From Astropecten irregularis (taxonomy: Eukaryota > Echinodermata > Asteroidea > Paxillosida > Astropectinidae), in NCBI GenBank assembly GCA_963971285.1, contig OZ020244.1, positions 13,516,001 to 13,580,000 on the forward strand: DNA of 64,000 bases, in the 5' to 3' direction. Numbering within the stretch: the stretch's first letter is position 1; each line of letters starts with the position of its first letter. A program made the translations under genes and the position numbers. The notes beneath the pieces were generated by a model, which was not told where the DNA came from, searched no databases, and was given only the letters and a program-made list of their open reading frames with translations. Positions 1 through 12,327 of this stretch are shown here, piece after piece.

Positions 1-121
1 AGTATTGTTGAAAATGCTGTAAAGATCTACTACATTATAATTTTCAGAATTCTCCAGCAATTTCAAATTGTTAGAATTAATTATGATTATTGAAATGTTT
101 TACTATATTACTGACTTACAG

Positions 122-1421
122 GTCCTCTTCAGTGACGCCACAAGCATCTGTGCCTGAACAGACTTCCTTCGCAACAGAACAGTGAGTGAAGCACTTAAAT
201 GTATGAACAAAACCTATTCACCAGTTTTCAAGTTCATAATTCCTTTTCCTCTTAATAGAAATATACTCAATGTACATACTGGTAAGCCTGAACTTTACTA
301 ATGCCCAACCTTACAGGTCTTCTACAGTGACACAGGCAGCATCAGTTCCTGAGGAAACGGCAACTACTGGACATTGCACCTCATCAGCAACAGAACGGTG
401 AGTACAGCGAGTACTTAAATATAAACTTTGCACCAAATGCATATATGTAGTTGGTAATTGTTTTCCCTCTTAATAGAAATATACTCGATTTACATAAGCC
501 TTTACTTTACTAATGTCCAACCTTACAGGTCTTCTACAGTGACACAGGCAGCATCAGTTCCTGAGGAAACGGCAACTACTGGACATTGCACCTCATCAGC
601 AACAGAACGGTGAGTACAGCGAGTACTTAAATAATAAACTTTGCACCAAATGCATATATGTAGTTGGTAATTGTTTTCCCTCTTAATAGAAATATACTCG
701 ATTTACATAAGCCTTAACTTTACTAATGTCCAACCTTACAGGTCTTCTACAGTGACACAGGCAGCATCAGTTCCTGAGGAAACGGCAGCTACTGGACATT
801 GCACCTCATCAGCAACAGAACGGTGAGAGCATTACCATGTGCTGAATCTTTGGACAATTATGATTACATGTACCTGTTGTATGCCCTCAAACATTACTAC
901 TACAAATTGTACACGTAATTCATTTTGTCTTTTTTTTTTTTTTTTTTTTTTGCATTCCAGAGATTTTGTTGTTGGCAGATATGTTGCGGTAAAATTTAAC
1001 GATCAGCCTCAGCGAAAGGATGCAGATGCTGCAATCAGTTACATGGCTATGGTAAGTTACAGTTAACCATGTACATGTAGATGTAGCTTTAAAAATAAGC
1101 TACCACAATTGATTATTTATTTGTGATTTGTGTGTACTTGGATTCTTTATTACATGTAACATGAAACTAAATCATATTCAAATTAATGTTTAGGTGATGG
1201 ACAAATCCGAGAATGACGAGGTTGTGTTGAGGTTCATGTGCAAGGTCGGTGGATACTACAAATTTGAAGAGGCACTGTTCACTCATCCTACTTGTGACAT
1301 CCTGTGTTCAGTAAATCCACCAGCACTCCTAAACCACCGTGGCGGGAACCAGTTTGTTTTCTCCCCCGAGGATATTCAGAAAGTTGTATCAGCTGCACAA
1401 TGCAAAATAATACTAAAATAA
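122..1421 (+). CDS. 3' end of an unrecognised multi-exon gene
   Basis: Six exons can be placed from AG/GT borders and an open frame: 122-181, 317-397, 529-609, 742-822, 961-1051 and 1194-1421, ending in TAA. The first four begin with one base and end with two bases of a split codon, so they can be multiplied without breaking the frame. They encode Ser/Thr/Ala/Glu-rich cassettes (SSTVTQAASVPEE...). The last two exons join in phase 0 and encode a compact domain starting VGRYVAVKFND, with FMCKVGGYYKFEE and NQFVFSPEDIQKVV later. This layout resembles a C-terminal domain I associate with predicted transposon-related animal proteins, but I cannot name it. The 961 exon is preceded by a long T tract ending in a good acceptor. 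The gene continues upstream of the window. Exon calls are firm; function is unknown. Confidence 0.7.
289..822 (+). repeat. Tandem duplication of an exon plus its intron (about 212 bp unit)
   Basis: Exons 317-397, 529-609 and 742-822 start 212 and 213 bp apart. Both the 81-nt exons and the introns between them are almost identical. Exon 122-181 is a shorter, diverged relative of 60 nt. The high intron similarity means the last duplications are recent. Confidence 0.9.
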
Positions 1422-1820
1422 GATAACTTTACAACCAGTTTCAGTGCTGAATTTTTATGAAGAGTGTAGTTCAAATTCGATTTCAGTAATGGGAGAGCAT
1501 ATTGAGCTTCCTGTAAACATATATGAATTTATCTTAACTTAGTTCTACAGTGCAATTTTTGTGTTGACATTGGCAGCATAAACATAATTTTAAATCAAAT
1601 TTATTGTAAATTTTTCATCCATTGCTTCTTTAAATTTTATGAAGTTTGAATTTGGATTTTGAATTACCTGCTGTTCGGAACACATGTTAACTTTTAACAA
1701 CTTTAATAACAGGACAGTGCATTTCACTTTTTAAACATGGACAAATCTGAGAGCGCCACATGTTACAGGATACTGTGTCCATGTAGCATCTGCAGCAAAA
1801 TTGGGCTAAATTATATTTAC
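1422..1820 (+). other. 3' flank of the left gene, with one repeat unit
   Basis: No coding signal. From about 1705 the sequence is the first part of a unit repeated at about 10030-10150. It contains ATGGACAAATCTGAGAGCG at 1737, similar to the start of the 1194 exon, so the unit may be an old copy of gene sequence. The unit is cut at 1820 by the BEL insertion. Confidence 0.7.
1816..1820. other. Left target-site duplication of the BEL element
   Basis: TTTAC directly before the 5' LTR, matched by TTTAC at 9776-9780. The related repeat copy at about 10150 has an uninterrupted TTTACAGTGTGG, which shows the pre-insertion state. Confidence 0.9.
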
Positions 1821-2655
1821 TGTCGCGGTCGCCGTCACTTCCGTGAAGAGACGCGTGAGGGCGCTATTCAATTTGCACGGTCGGGGTCATCTCGATCACC
1901 TCACGAACGACCTTGTCAAGGCAGCCATTTTAGCCACACATCTTGGCTGTATTTTCCCACATTTTTCAGTTATTTGCCATACTTAGACCATTGTTTCACC
2001 ATTGCCGATCACTCTAGTCATTTCTAGCCTCACCTAGTCCCACAGTCATGTAAGTTTTTCAGCATTTCGTCGTGATTTCTTAAGATATTTACGGGAAGTC
2101 GATAATTCCCACGTGTGTAGACTTACTACGTGTATTGTTTTCTTTATTATTTTTGGACTTGGATTCATCTAGATCAGACTTATGCGGTCCTGGGTTAGAT
2201 TTGCTGGCTTTACTTTCTTGAATACGATTATAGGTTCCTTATGTTCAGTGCTTTACACTCTGTATTTTTTAGAAGACAAGTTTTCTGTGCATTTGTGGTA
2301 GATAACACAAGTGAGCAATACCTGTACTTAAGTGTGATATAGGTCTCCCACGCTCATACCTGGCAGAGCGATCCCTGTATGTGAGGTTTTGGCTTTTGTT
2401 ACATGAAGTAGTTATTTTAAACTGACTCTAGCACTTGTAGGAGTCTTTATACGCTCATCTTTAGATTGTTAACATGATCCATGTTATTTATAAGGTTTTA
2501 TTGTATGCTCTTTTTACAGTTCACCGTGGAATAAAGTTTATTTGGAAACCGCAGCCCTGACCTCCGGCCATATTGCTTTTTTCTTCGGTTGACGCTCTCT
2601 GGTTAAACCTAGGCTAGCGTTTCCCTGAAACTACGCCTTTGCAGACGCCAGAACA
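1821..2655 (+). repeat. 5' LTR of the BEL element
   Basis: 835 bp, TG...CA ends. It has an AATAAA signal at 2530-2535 shortly before the 3' end, repeated in the other LTR. Confidence 0.95.
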
Positions 2656-2744
2656 GTGAAATGACTGTGTTCGAAATGCAACCGGCGATGAAATGACCGC
2701 TTCCAGAACGACTTGCAGTGAACAACTGTGAACACTCAAAAGCA

Positions 2745-5700
2745 ATGGCCACAACGAAAGACGAATCACCGGAGGAAACTCCTGTTCCTGTGGCTCTACC
2801 AGCCGACATACAGAACACTGAACAAGAACTGGGCCACAGATGGGGAATCACCAAACAATTCCTCGAAACGCTTCAAAATCCAACAGACCGAGAAGACGTC
2901 ATACGGCTCACACTAGCCGCTACCCAGTCTGCCCTCCAGGCACCACGGAGTCATTCCAAGAGTTGGAAAGACTCTACGCATCGGATCCATCCTACAAGGA
3001 CCGTGCAGCCCAGACAAAAACAACCTTCCTTGAGCACACTAATTACCTCGTCAGTGGTGCCGTCGTCAAAGCGACTGAAAAGGCCTGCTCCCTGGCCTTG
3101 GACCAAAGCCTCATCAAGAAGCCACAAATCCTCACGAACCTCCAAGACGTCATCTTCATCATTCAGCATGAAAGCTGAAGCACTAGCCTCTGCTGCAGCC
3201 GCAGTAGTGAATGCGGCATTCGAAGAAGTTATCGCCAAGCGCTTGACCGAGTTGGCGACCCAGGAAGCAGAGCATGACTTCGAACGTGCCAAACAAGAGG
3301 CACAAAGACAAATTCAACAGGCCCAATACGACCTGGAACAACAAGCCACCAGAGCAGCCGCCGACGCTGACCTAAAGATTCTTCGAGCTAAACAAGCTGC
3401 AGCCGTGCAGAGAGCTCGTTCCAATGCCATCATACAAGTGGAGCAGGAGGAAAACACATCACCCACAACGACACCGGAGCAGTCTTCCAACGACCATGCC
3501 ATGAACTTCCTCACAAAAATCGAGAGCGACATTCATGCACCCGCTGTGAGCCAACTGCAGATCTCTGCTCCTCCATTTCAACCTATGGTGAGTCCTGCTG
3601 CCCCTGTCCCTAACAAGACGAGTACGCCATGGACGAGTCCACTACACGCTAAAAAGAAGGCTGAACCCGGAAACCAGCTGATAGACCTGCCGAAAGAAAT
3701 CAGCGAGACGCTAGCCCGCCAAAGACAGCCAGCCCACGAACCAGATGTTTATGGAGGCGACCCTATCATGTTTCAGCCATGGCGGTCATCCTTTCAGGCC
3801 ATGATCAATCAAGCGCAAACCCCTGCAACACAGAAGCTGGCATTTCTGGCTAAATACACGAAGGGCGAGGTAAAGGATCTCGTACACCGCTTTCGTCACC
3901 GATACGTCTCCAACCCGGAAGTTGCGTATGAGGAGGCATGGAAGGAGTTGGAAGAAAGATTTGGGAACAAATCAAAGATTGCCGCCGAAATAATCCAGAA
4001 ACTCTCTGCCTCCCCGAAAATCAAGTCAGATGAACGACTCAAACTACTTGACTTCGCAGACTCATGTGTGGACGCAGCCGCACAGATGAATGACCTCCCA
4101 GGACTTAACATCTTGAACTACCCATACAATCTTCACCCGCTGCTGGAAAAGCTCCCCCCATACATCCACAACAAATGGAGGGAATTTGTCTCTAGCTACA
4201 AGAAAACCCGTGGTCAGTACCCACCGTTCCAAGAACTGGCAAAATTCCTCAAGGAAAAAGCAAGAACATGCAACGACCCAGATCTGTACCCACCAAGTAG
4301 CGCAACTTGTAAGGTTCCAGAGAAAAAGTTGAGTACTCCACCACATAGCAGAACCTCTCTCCGTGTGATGGCTACGAAAGGTACCCAACCTGCGCAACAG
4401 AAGTCTGCACCCCCCACCAGTGCGAGGTGCCTCTTCCACGACCAAACCGGCCACGACCTCTCTGAATGCATCGCCTTCGGAAGAAAGCCAATGGCAGAAA
4501 GGACACAGTTCTGCAAACAACATGGTCGATGTTTCAAGTGTGCCCAAAAACACATAATCAAAGACTGCCAGACTAACGTCAAGTGCAAGAAGTGTGATAG
4601 TACATCACACGCTTCGTTCATGCATCCCCCCACAAAACAGAATGGCGGGGAGCCACAACAGAAACCAGAAGAGAAGAGTGGAGACACACTCGAAGCTAAC
4701 ACTAAATGTACAAGGTACACATCATGTGTTATGGCACGTTCCTGCTCCAAGATAGTACTCGTCAAGGTGTACCATCAGAGCGCGCCATCTGTCTCCATCC
4801 AAGCTTACGCCGTCCTTGATGACCAGTCTAATGCATGCCTTGGAGATCCTAAGCTTTTTGAAGCACTCCATCTCCACGGGCCATCCTACGACTACGAATT
4901 GTCAACCTGCGGAGGCCGGCAAATCCTCACCGAAGGAAGACGGGCACAAGGGCTAGTCATGGAGTCCTTGAACGGCCACAAAGAGCGCCTTCCCACAGTT
5001 CTAGAAAATGAGAACATCCCAGGCGACAGAGGCGAGATACCGACCCCGGACCTCTGCAAGAACTTTCCCCACCTGAACCAGATTGCTGACATGATTCCCA
5101 GCCCAAGGGACGACGTCGACATCCTCTTACTCATCGGTAGGAGCTGTCCGGAACCCCTGAAAATCCGAGAATCAAGAAACGGACCCAAAGACACCCCGTG
5201 GGCCCAGCGCACGAACATGGGGTGGACCGTGTCTGGCCGTATGTGCACAAGCAGCATCAAGAACAGAGAACACGTCTCGGCCAGCCGCACAATTCTGACG
5301 CAGATGATCTCTCCTCTGCCTTGCTCTGACACCAACGATGTTCAACCCGACTACAGTGGTGCTTGCGAAAACCATATCAACGCAAAGGACGTAGTCAGTG
5401 CTCGCCAGGACACAGGTTCGAGCATCAACGTCGAGACACGTGACGATAACAACAAGGCCCCATCGATTGAGGACCAACGTTTCCTCAAGATTATGACGGA
5501 CAACGTCCACACTAATGCTGAGGGAAACCTGGAATTTCCGCTACCCTTCAAGGAAACTCCAACCCATCTCCCTAACAACCGGTCCCAAGCCGAAGCTCGA
5601 CTGAACAACCTCCACCGGAACCTGATCAGAAAACCAGAGTTGATGAGCGACTATCGAGCATTCATGGGTAAAATACTCGACAAGAAGCATGCAGCCCCTG

Positions 5701-8700
5701 TACCAGTCGATGAGCCCCCTGCTCCAAACGGAACAGTATGGTACCTACCACACTTCCCAGTGCGACATCCTAAGAAGACGGGCATCAGAGTTGTCTTTGA
5801 TTCAAGCGCCGAATTCAGTGGCATCTCGCTGAATAAAGCCCTACTACAAGGACCAGACCAGATGAACAGCCTGCTCGGCATACTAATGCGGTTCAGAGTC
5901 GGCCAAGTTGCAGTCATGGGAGACGTGGAGCAAATGTTCCACAACTTTCATGTGAACCCCGAACATCGGGACTACCTCCGCTTTCTTTGGTTCCAAGATA
6001 ACGACCCAGAGAAGCCAATCGTCGACCACCGGATGAATGTCCACCTGTTTGGGAATATTTCATCCCCAGCAGTTGCAACGCTCGGTATCAGAATGGTTGT
6101 GAAGGAAGGCAGATTCCCCTGTGATGATGATGTGTCGGAGTTTGTTTGTCGCGACTTCTACGTCGACGACGGGCTAACTTCCCAACCAGACCCAGATGCG
6201 GCCGTCAGCCTGATACAACGAACCCGGGATGCCCTCGCAAGTAAGAAATTGCGATTTCACAAGATTGTCTCAAACAGTATCGACGTGATGAACAGACTAC
6301 CCGAAGAGGCAAGAGGGAAGGATGTTCAACACCTCGACTTCAAGTGTGACAGACTTCCCATCCAGCGGTCCCTTGGAGTACATTGGTCCCTTGAGCAGGA
6401 CGCTTTCACTTTCATAGTGAGTCTACCGGAGAAACCATTCTCTCGACGAGGAGTACTCTCGATCGCCAGCTCCATCTTCGACCCCCTAGGCTTTGTGATG
6501 CCAGTGACCATCGAAGGGAAACTCATCCTTCGTGAACTTCTGACAGAGATGAAAAAGGAGACGAGCACCCCTAAAGACATGTGGGATAGGCCGCTTCCAG
6601 AGAGCTGCCTACCTAAATGGAACCGCTGGCGAGAGTCTCTCTACGACCTACAGGATGTCTGCATCCAGAGATGTTACGAACCTCCCAACTTCGGCAACGT
6701 CAAAAGAAGGGAAATCCACATCTTCTGTGACGCCAGCCAACTTGCCATTGGAGCAGTGGCCTACCTGAGACTCCTGAACGAACAGAGCCGGCCGCACGTG
6801 TCCCTGTTACTTGCTAAGGCCAGGGTCACCCCTTCACATGCTGTGTCCATCCCCCGCCTGGAACTCTGCGCTGCCGTCCTAGGCACGGCATTGTCGCACA
6901 CAGTTGAAACCGAATTATGAGACCGAGTCGCCATTGACAGCACCACATTCTACTCAGACAGTAAAGTGGTCTTGGGCTACATAGCCAACGAATCCAGACG
7001 CTTTCATGTCTACGTGGCCAACAGGGTCCACAAGATCCACGCGGCCTCCAACCCCAACCAGTGGCGTCACGTTCCTACCAACCAGAACCCCGCAAACCTC
7101 GCCTCTAGATCCGTCCCAGCAGGAGAGCTGAAGGACACACGCTGGTTTTGCGGACCAGACTTTCTATGGCAGTCAGACCCCCCATCAACTGGAGCGGCTA
7201 CTACAGGTGTAGACGGACAGACACTCGACGAAAACGACCCTGAGGTACGCAGACAGGTCACCACACTCTCAACAGACATCGGGGAAGAAACCGGCAACCA
7301 AAGTGTTCCCGAAGTCGAACCTTCCCTTGGCTGTGACCGATTCTCCAGATTCTCCTGTTGGCTCTCCCTCAGACGAGCAGTCGGCACCCTAATTCAAAAG
7401 GTGCACACCTTCAAAGCAGCAAGAGACGAAACCACAGCATCCAACCCTGATGAAAGATCAGAAGAGTTGTCAACGCCGACAGTTGCACAACTGCAACAAG
7501 CAGAAACAGCTATCTTCAAGGCAGTCCAGAACCACTCCTTCAGAGAGGAGATGCAGACGCTGAAGAAAGCACAAATCGACCCCAACCTAACGATCAGCAG
7601 GAGGAGCCCGCTTCTGAAGCTGAGCCCCTTTCTCGATAGTGACGGAATCATCAGAGTGGGAGGAAGACTTAAGCGCTCTGATATGGACCAAGCAACTCGC
7701 CATCCAATCGTCCTTCCGAAGGACGGCCACGTCTCCAAGCTGTTGGCAGAACACTTTCATCGCCAGGTGCAACACCAAGGCCGACATCTGACACTGGGAG
7801 CTGTAAGATCAGCAGGCCTGTGGATAATTGGGTCCCACAACCTTGTCAGAAGCATCATCAACAGGTGCATCACCTGCAGAAAGCTGAGAGGAAAGCCACT
7901 GACCCAGATAATGGCTGATCTGCCAGAAGACAGAGTTGCGGAAACCAGAAAGACAAGAGGCGGAACCTCTGATTCCAAGAGATGGGCTGTCCTCTTCACA
8001 TGCCTCTACAGCAGGGCTATCCATGTGGAGGTCATTGAGTCAATGGACACCTCGGCATTCATATCTGCCTACCGGAGATTTGTAGCTGTAAGGGGACCAG
8101 TATCCAAACTAAGGTGCGACAGGGGTACGAACTTCGTCGGTGCAAAGAACGAGCTAGACGAGGCCTTCAATGAGATTGATCGCGAACAGGTTGCATCCTA
8201 CCTAGCATCACAACAGTGCCAGTGGGTTCTTAACCCTCCCCACGCTTCGCATTTCGGTGGCGTTTGGGAACGCCAGATCGGCACAGTCAGACGAGTCCTC
8301 GACGCGATGTTCCTACAACTCGGAAAGCACCAGTTGACGCATGAGGTCCTCGTGACGTTTATGGCCGAAGCATGCGCCATAGTCAACTCTCGGCCCCTAG
8401 GGACTGTCTCGTCGGACGCTGACGACCCCCAAGCCATCAGCCCCTCCATGTTGTTGACCCTCAAGACCCAGCAACTCCAGCCACCTCCCGGCTACTTCAT
8501 CAAAGAAGATCTGTACGGACGCAGACGCTGGCGTCGTGTGCAGTACCTTGCAGAGCAGTTCTGGATCAGCTGGAAGAAAGAGTACGTGCAGAGCCTGCAA
8601 CCCAGACGGAAGTGGCCTGTCGTACGCCCGGACCTCACCAAAGGAGATGTCGTCCTTCTACATGACAAGGAACTCCCGAGATGCCAGTGGCCACTCGCCC

Positions 8701-8840
8701 GCGTCACCGAGGTGCACCTGAGCGATGACGGAAGAGCACGGAAGGCGGATGTCACCACCTGCAGCGGAGGAGCTCGACGCACCTACCTCAGGCCGATTTC
8801 AGAGCTCACACTCATCGAGAAGGCACCCCCTGCAGACTAA
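2745..8840 (+). pseudogene. BEL gag-pol polyprotein with several lesions
   Basis: The first ATG of the long frame is at 2745; the upstream extension to 2718 begins with GTG. Visible in order: gag, Cys/His zinc-knuckle region (about 4427-4630, e.g. CFKCAQKHIIKDC), retropepsin-like region (about 4800-4900), RT (about 5740-6200, FYVDDGL at about 6150), RNase H (from about 6710, HIFCDASQLAIGA), integrase H2C2 zinc region (about 7740-7890), integrase core with SHFGGVWERQIG, and a C-terminal conserved domain, ending in TAA at 8838-8840. Lesions: the protein-like reading between about 2930 and 3175 lies in another frame, so two compensating indels are likely. There is an in-frame TGA at 6918-6920 in RNase H. 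The stretch MADLPEDRVAETRKTRGG (about 7912-7965) seems to lack the integrase segment that normally holds the first catalytic Asp. This copy should not move on its own. Confidence 0.9.
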
Positions 8841-8929
8841 GACACGACAAGACTTGAACTGTACCAATCTTCCTGTATACATTTGTTATGCATTCTAATC
8901 GTTTTGTAAAAATCCTTTTTTGGTATTTT

Positions 8930-8940
8930 TAGGCGGGGAG
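8930..8940 (+). promoter_or_regulatory. Polypurine tract before the 3' LTR
   Basis: TAGGCGGGGAG directly abuts the TGTCGCGG start of the 3' LTR, the usual place for the plus-strand primer. Confidence 0.75.
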
Positions 8941-9775
8941 TGTCGCGGTCGCCGTCACTTCCGTGAAGAGACGCGTGAGGGCGCTATTCAATTTGCACGG
9001 TCGGGGTCATCTCGATCACCTCACGAACGACCTTGTCAAGGCAGCCATTTTAGCCACACATCTTGGCTGTATTTTCCCACATTTTTCAGTTATTTGCCAT
9101 ACTTAGACCATTGTTTCACCATTGCCGATCACTCTAGTCATTTCTAGCCTCACCTAGTCCCACAGTCATGTAAGTTTTTCAGCATTTCTTCGTGATTTCT
9201 TAAGATATTCACGGGAAGTCGATAATTCCCACGTGTGTAGACTTACTACGTGTATTGTTTTCTTTATTATTTTTGGACTTGGATTCATCTAGATCAGACT
9301 TATGCGGTCCTGGGTTAGATTTGCTGGCTTTACTTTCTTGAATACGATTATAGGTTCCTTATGTTCAGTGCTTTACACTCTGTAACTTTTAGAAGACAAG
9401 TTTTCTGTGCATTTGTGGTAGATAACACAAGTGAGCAATACCTGTACTTAAGTGTGATATAGGTCTCCCACGCTCATACCTGGCAGAGCGATCCCTGTAT
9501 GTGAGGTTTTGGCTTTTGTTACATGAAGTAGTTATTTTAAACTGACTCTAGCACTTGTAGGAGTCTTGATACGCTCATCTTTAGATTGTTAACATGATCC
9601 ATGTTATTTATAAGGTTTTATTGTATGCTTTTTTTACAGTTCACCGTGGAATAAAGTTTATTTGGAAACCGCAGCCCTGACCTCCGGCCATATTGCTTTG
9701 TTCTTCGGTTGACGCTCTCTGGTTAAACCTAGGCTAGCGTTTCCCTGAAACTACGCCTTTGCAGACGCCAGAACA
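8941..9775 (+). repeat. 3' LTR of the BEL element
   Basis: 835 bp, the same length as the 5' LTR, with about seven substitutions noticed by eye. AATAAA at 9650-9655. Followed by the TTTAC duplication. Confidence 0.95.
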
Positions 9776-9780
9776 TTTAC

Positions 9781-10330
9781 AGTGTGGTAATTCAAATGTA
9801 AATCATTACAAACTCTGTACTTTTTGTAACATTGATAAACTGCACAGCATTTCATACTTACCAGAATTGATAGGCCTTGTATAGTCCTGATGTTACAGGA
9901 CACGGTGTCCCTGTAGCATCAGTAATAACTTTTGTTGCACAAATTACAAACATGATGGATTACATGATCACCCCCAAAAAGGTAAAAAGCAAGAAAGGAA
10001 TCTCACTGGTTTTTATTTGTTATTTTGAACAACATTGATAACAGGACAGTGCATTTCACTTTTTAAACATGGACAAATCTGAGAGCGCCACATGTTACAG
10101 GATACTGTGTCCATGCAGCATCTGCAGCAAAATTGGGCTAAATTATATTTACAGTGTGGTAATTCAAATGTAAATCATTACAAACTCTGTACTTTCAGTA
10201 ACCTTGATAAACTGGACAGCATTTCATACTTACCAGAATGGATAGGCTTTATTGTCCCGATGTAACAGGACACGGTGTCCATGTAGCATCAGTAACACTT
10301 TTCTTTGTACAAGGAAGGTATAAACATGTT
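9781..10330 (+). repeat. Tandem repeat downstream of the left gene, two units
   Basis: Unit 1 is 1705-1820 joined to 9781-about 9960. Unit 2 is about 10030-10330. Shared text includes ACAGTGTGGTAATTCAAATG (9780 and 10151) and a motif of the form TGTTACAGGACACGGTGTCC (about 9890 and 10260), with a shorter relative near 10643. No coding function seen. Confidence 0.8.
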
Positions 10331-10825
10331 CCGCGTACTTATTTAATTGTTAAACAATGTTGATGTTGAGAGTTCCTTCAATACTGTGCAACATTTAATA
10401 GTTGATGTCTGTTCATATTAACTTTTTAATTAAAACTTTGAAAGACACTGTCACTTTCTGATGAGCCAGATCATCAACGGGCCAATAAATTATGTCTCAT
10501 TATTGTATTTCATGTTAACCCATGGCACAATTGTTTACTTTCATGTGTTTGTGATCCCAGATACATGTAGTTCATTAATCAAGAGAAACATTTTTTTTTT
10601 AAATGACCTTTTTTACAAGCAAATAATAAGGAAATGTGAAATGGTGTCCATGTAGCATCAGCATTTCTGAAAATACATCGCAACATTTGAACATCTGTAG
10701 GCATTTTGATTTCAATCTTAGAGATTTATCTTCTTTTTTTTCTTAAACTAGGACACTTGCAATAAATAAAATTGACAAAAGAGAGGGGAATAAATATTTT
10801 TGAAAATTTGACCTTCATGTCACAT
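10331..10825. other. Non-coding spacer
   Basis: AT-rich, with T runs near 10591 and 10735 and a GGTGTCCATGTAGCATCAG motif near 10643 from the preceding repeat family. No gene seen. Confidence 0.6.
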
Positions 10826-10839
10826 TTTGTGCCCGAACT

Positions 10840-12177
10840 TTGTGGAGTGACCCAATTACGGAAAAAATGCCGGATGTAGTAATAACCCAACATAGAGGTA
10901 ATTCACCTGGTGTTCTACATTCAAAACGAGCCGGTCGTGAAGCTGTAGACACAGTCAGGGATGAGAAAGACTTGGCTGAAGATCTTTATACAATCTTCAA
11001 ATGTGCCAAAATTATTAGGAGAGTAATAGCTGACACTAAGGAAAAACAAGATTGTAACTTTACAGGTTCTCTTGAATGCAAAAGTGAATCAGGCATTCCA
11101 TTTGAATTGATGACGATGATTAAATGGATCTTACAGGGTCTAAGGCAGCAACAACTGAGTCGAGAAACAAGGCCTTGCACAAGTCGTGTACAATAATTTC
11201 ACATTCAGTAATGCAAGAATTCAAGTCCACTAAACAGGTAACTCACGCAGCAAAATCTGAGGCAGCCTCGTCAGGTTTTCGCAGGCAGATTGAGAGTCCA
11301 TTTTCAATAGTTCTATCTCTTTGGATGTATCAGAATATCCGTAGTCAGAAAGCTGTTGCACTGCTGAACAGTGCAAATGCTGGAGTTTCTTATCATCGTG
11401 TCACTCAAGTTTGCAATCAGATTGCGAATGCTGTGTATAGTAATCTGAACACACATGGTGTGTACGTCCCACATGGCCTAGTGAAAGGCAGACTTATACG
11501 TGCATCGACACGTATGATGCAAAAAATAGCTTCCATGCAATGGCACTGAGTGTGTATCAGCCTATTAGTGAGTGTGAAGGTGAAACACTAGTAGATCCAC
11601 TTGATCTCAGCAAGGCATCTTCATCTGCACTCACTGCCATTCCAAGTACATCAGTAAGGCTAATTAAGTCTAATATAACAGGCAGTCCAAAACCTCGCAC
11701 CAGTCCTTGCTACAAATCATTCAAGATGGGAATTCATGATAAATGTTTTCAAAACACTATCAGTGTTGACATAGCGTGGATGATTCAGTATCAAATCATT
11801 TTTTGTCATCGACCACTGATGTAACACTAGAAGTTTCTGATAGCAAAAAGCCAAGAGATTCAACAGTGTGTGCTCGAGGAAATGAGGTGCCAGTTTGGTC
11901 TGTTTATAATTCACTGCTCAATGCACCAACATCGGTTCCACATATATCTAATGATGTTAGCCTCGATAAAGCTTACACTCTACCAATAATCAATGCACCG
12001 GCCCATGAATGGTCCACTTTGGTCACTTCCTTGGATCAACTCATATATGAGCATAGTGCAGCCTTCCATGACACAGCCAAATCAAACAAAGTTCATGAAA
12101 ACTGTTCACTTTTTTTTCCTAGATATCAATCTGCAATTGCAGAATGGTTTAGGTTCAGATGCTTGCATGCTATGTAG
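10840..12177 (+). pseudogene. Frameshifted pseudogene of an uncharacterised protein family
   Basis: Protein-like sequence runs along the + strand but changes frame at least three times: near 11137, between 11505 and 11525, and near 11776. Recognisable stretches include GIPFELMTMIKWILQG, NIRSQKAVALLNSANAGVSYH, HGVYVPHGLVKG, AKNSFHAMALSVYQ and LPIINAPAHEWSTLV. The order resembles a repeated protein family I recall from cnidarian and other invertebrate predictions, but I know no function or accepted name. Sequence may be missing around 11510, where a conserved-looking block breaks off. A short copy of the start region lies at 34123-34153, so the family is probably dispersed. Confidence 0.65.
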
Positions 12178-12327
12178 GCCATACCCTACATGCATATGAC
12201 ATGGAAATTCAAATGTGGGAAGTGTGATAACCAAGTATTACTAACTCCCAGTCTGCTGGTATTTTAACACTGCTGATCTTGTTAAAGCTTATTTCATGAA
12301 CAGTCAAATATATTTTTTATACTTTAG

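Larger units (their letters stand above)
1821..9775 (+). mobile_element. BEL/Pao-type LTR retrotransposon, full length but defective
   Basis: Two 835-bp LTRs (1821-2655 and 8941-9775), each starting TGTCGCGG and ending GAACA, flank a gag-pol region. The 5-bp target duplication TTTAC lies at 1816-1820 and 9776-9780. A purine-rich tract (GGCGGGGAG) directly precedes the 3' LTR. Domain order (gag, zinc knuckles, aspartic protease, RT, RNase H, integrase) and the YVDD RT motif fit BEL/Pao. I saw no convincing tRNA primer site directly after the 5' LTR. About seven differences by eye between the LTRs indicate a young insertion. Confidence 0.95.

Noticed and set aside
6918..6920. Selenocysteine or programmed read-through at the BEL TGA
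   Set aside because: Other lesions in the same polyprotein make a simple nonsense mutation more likely.
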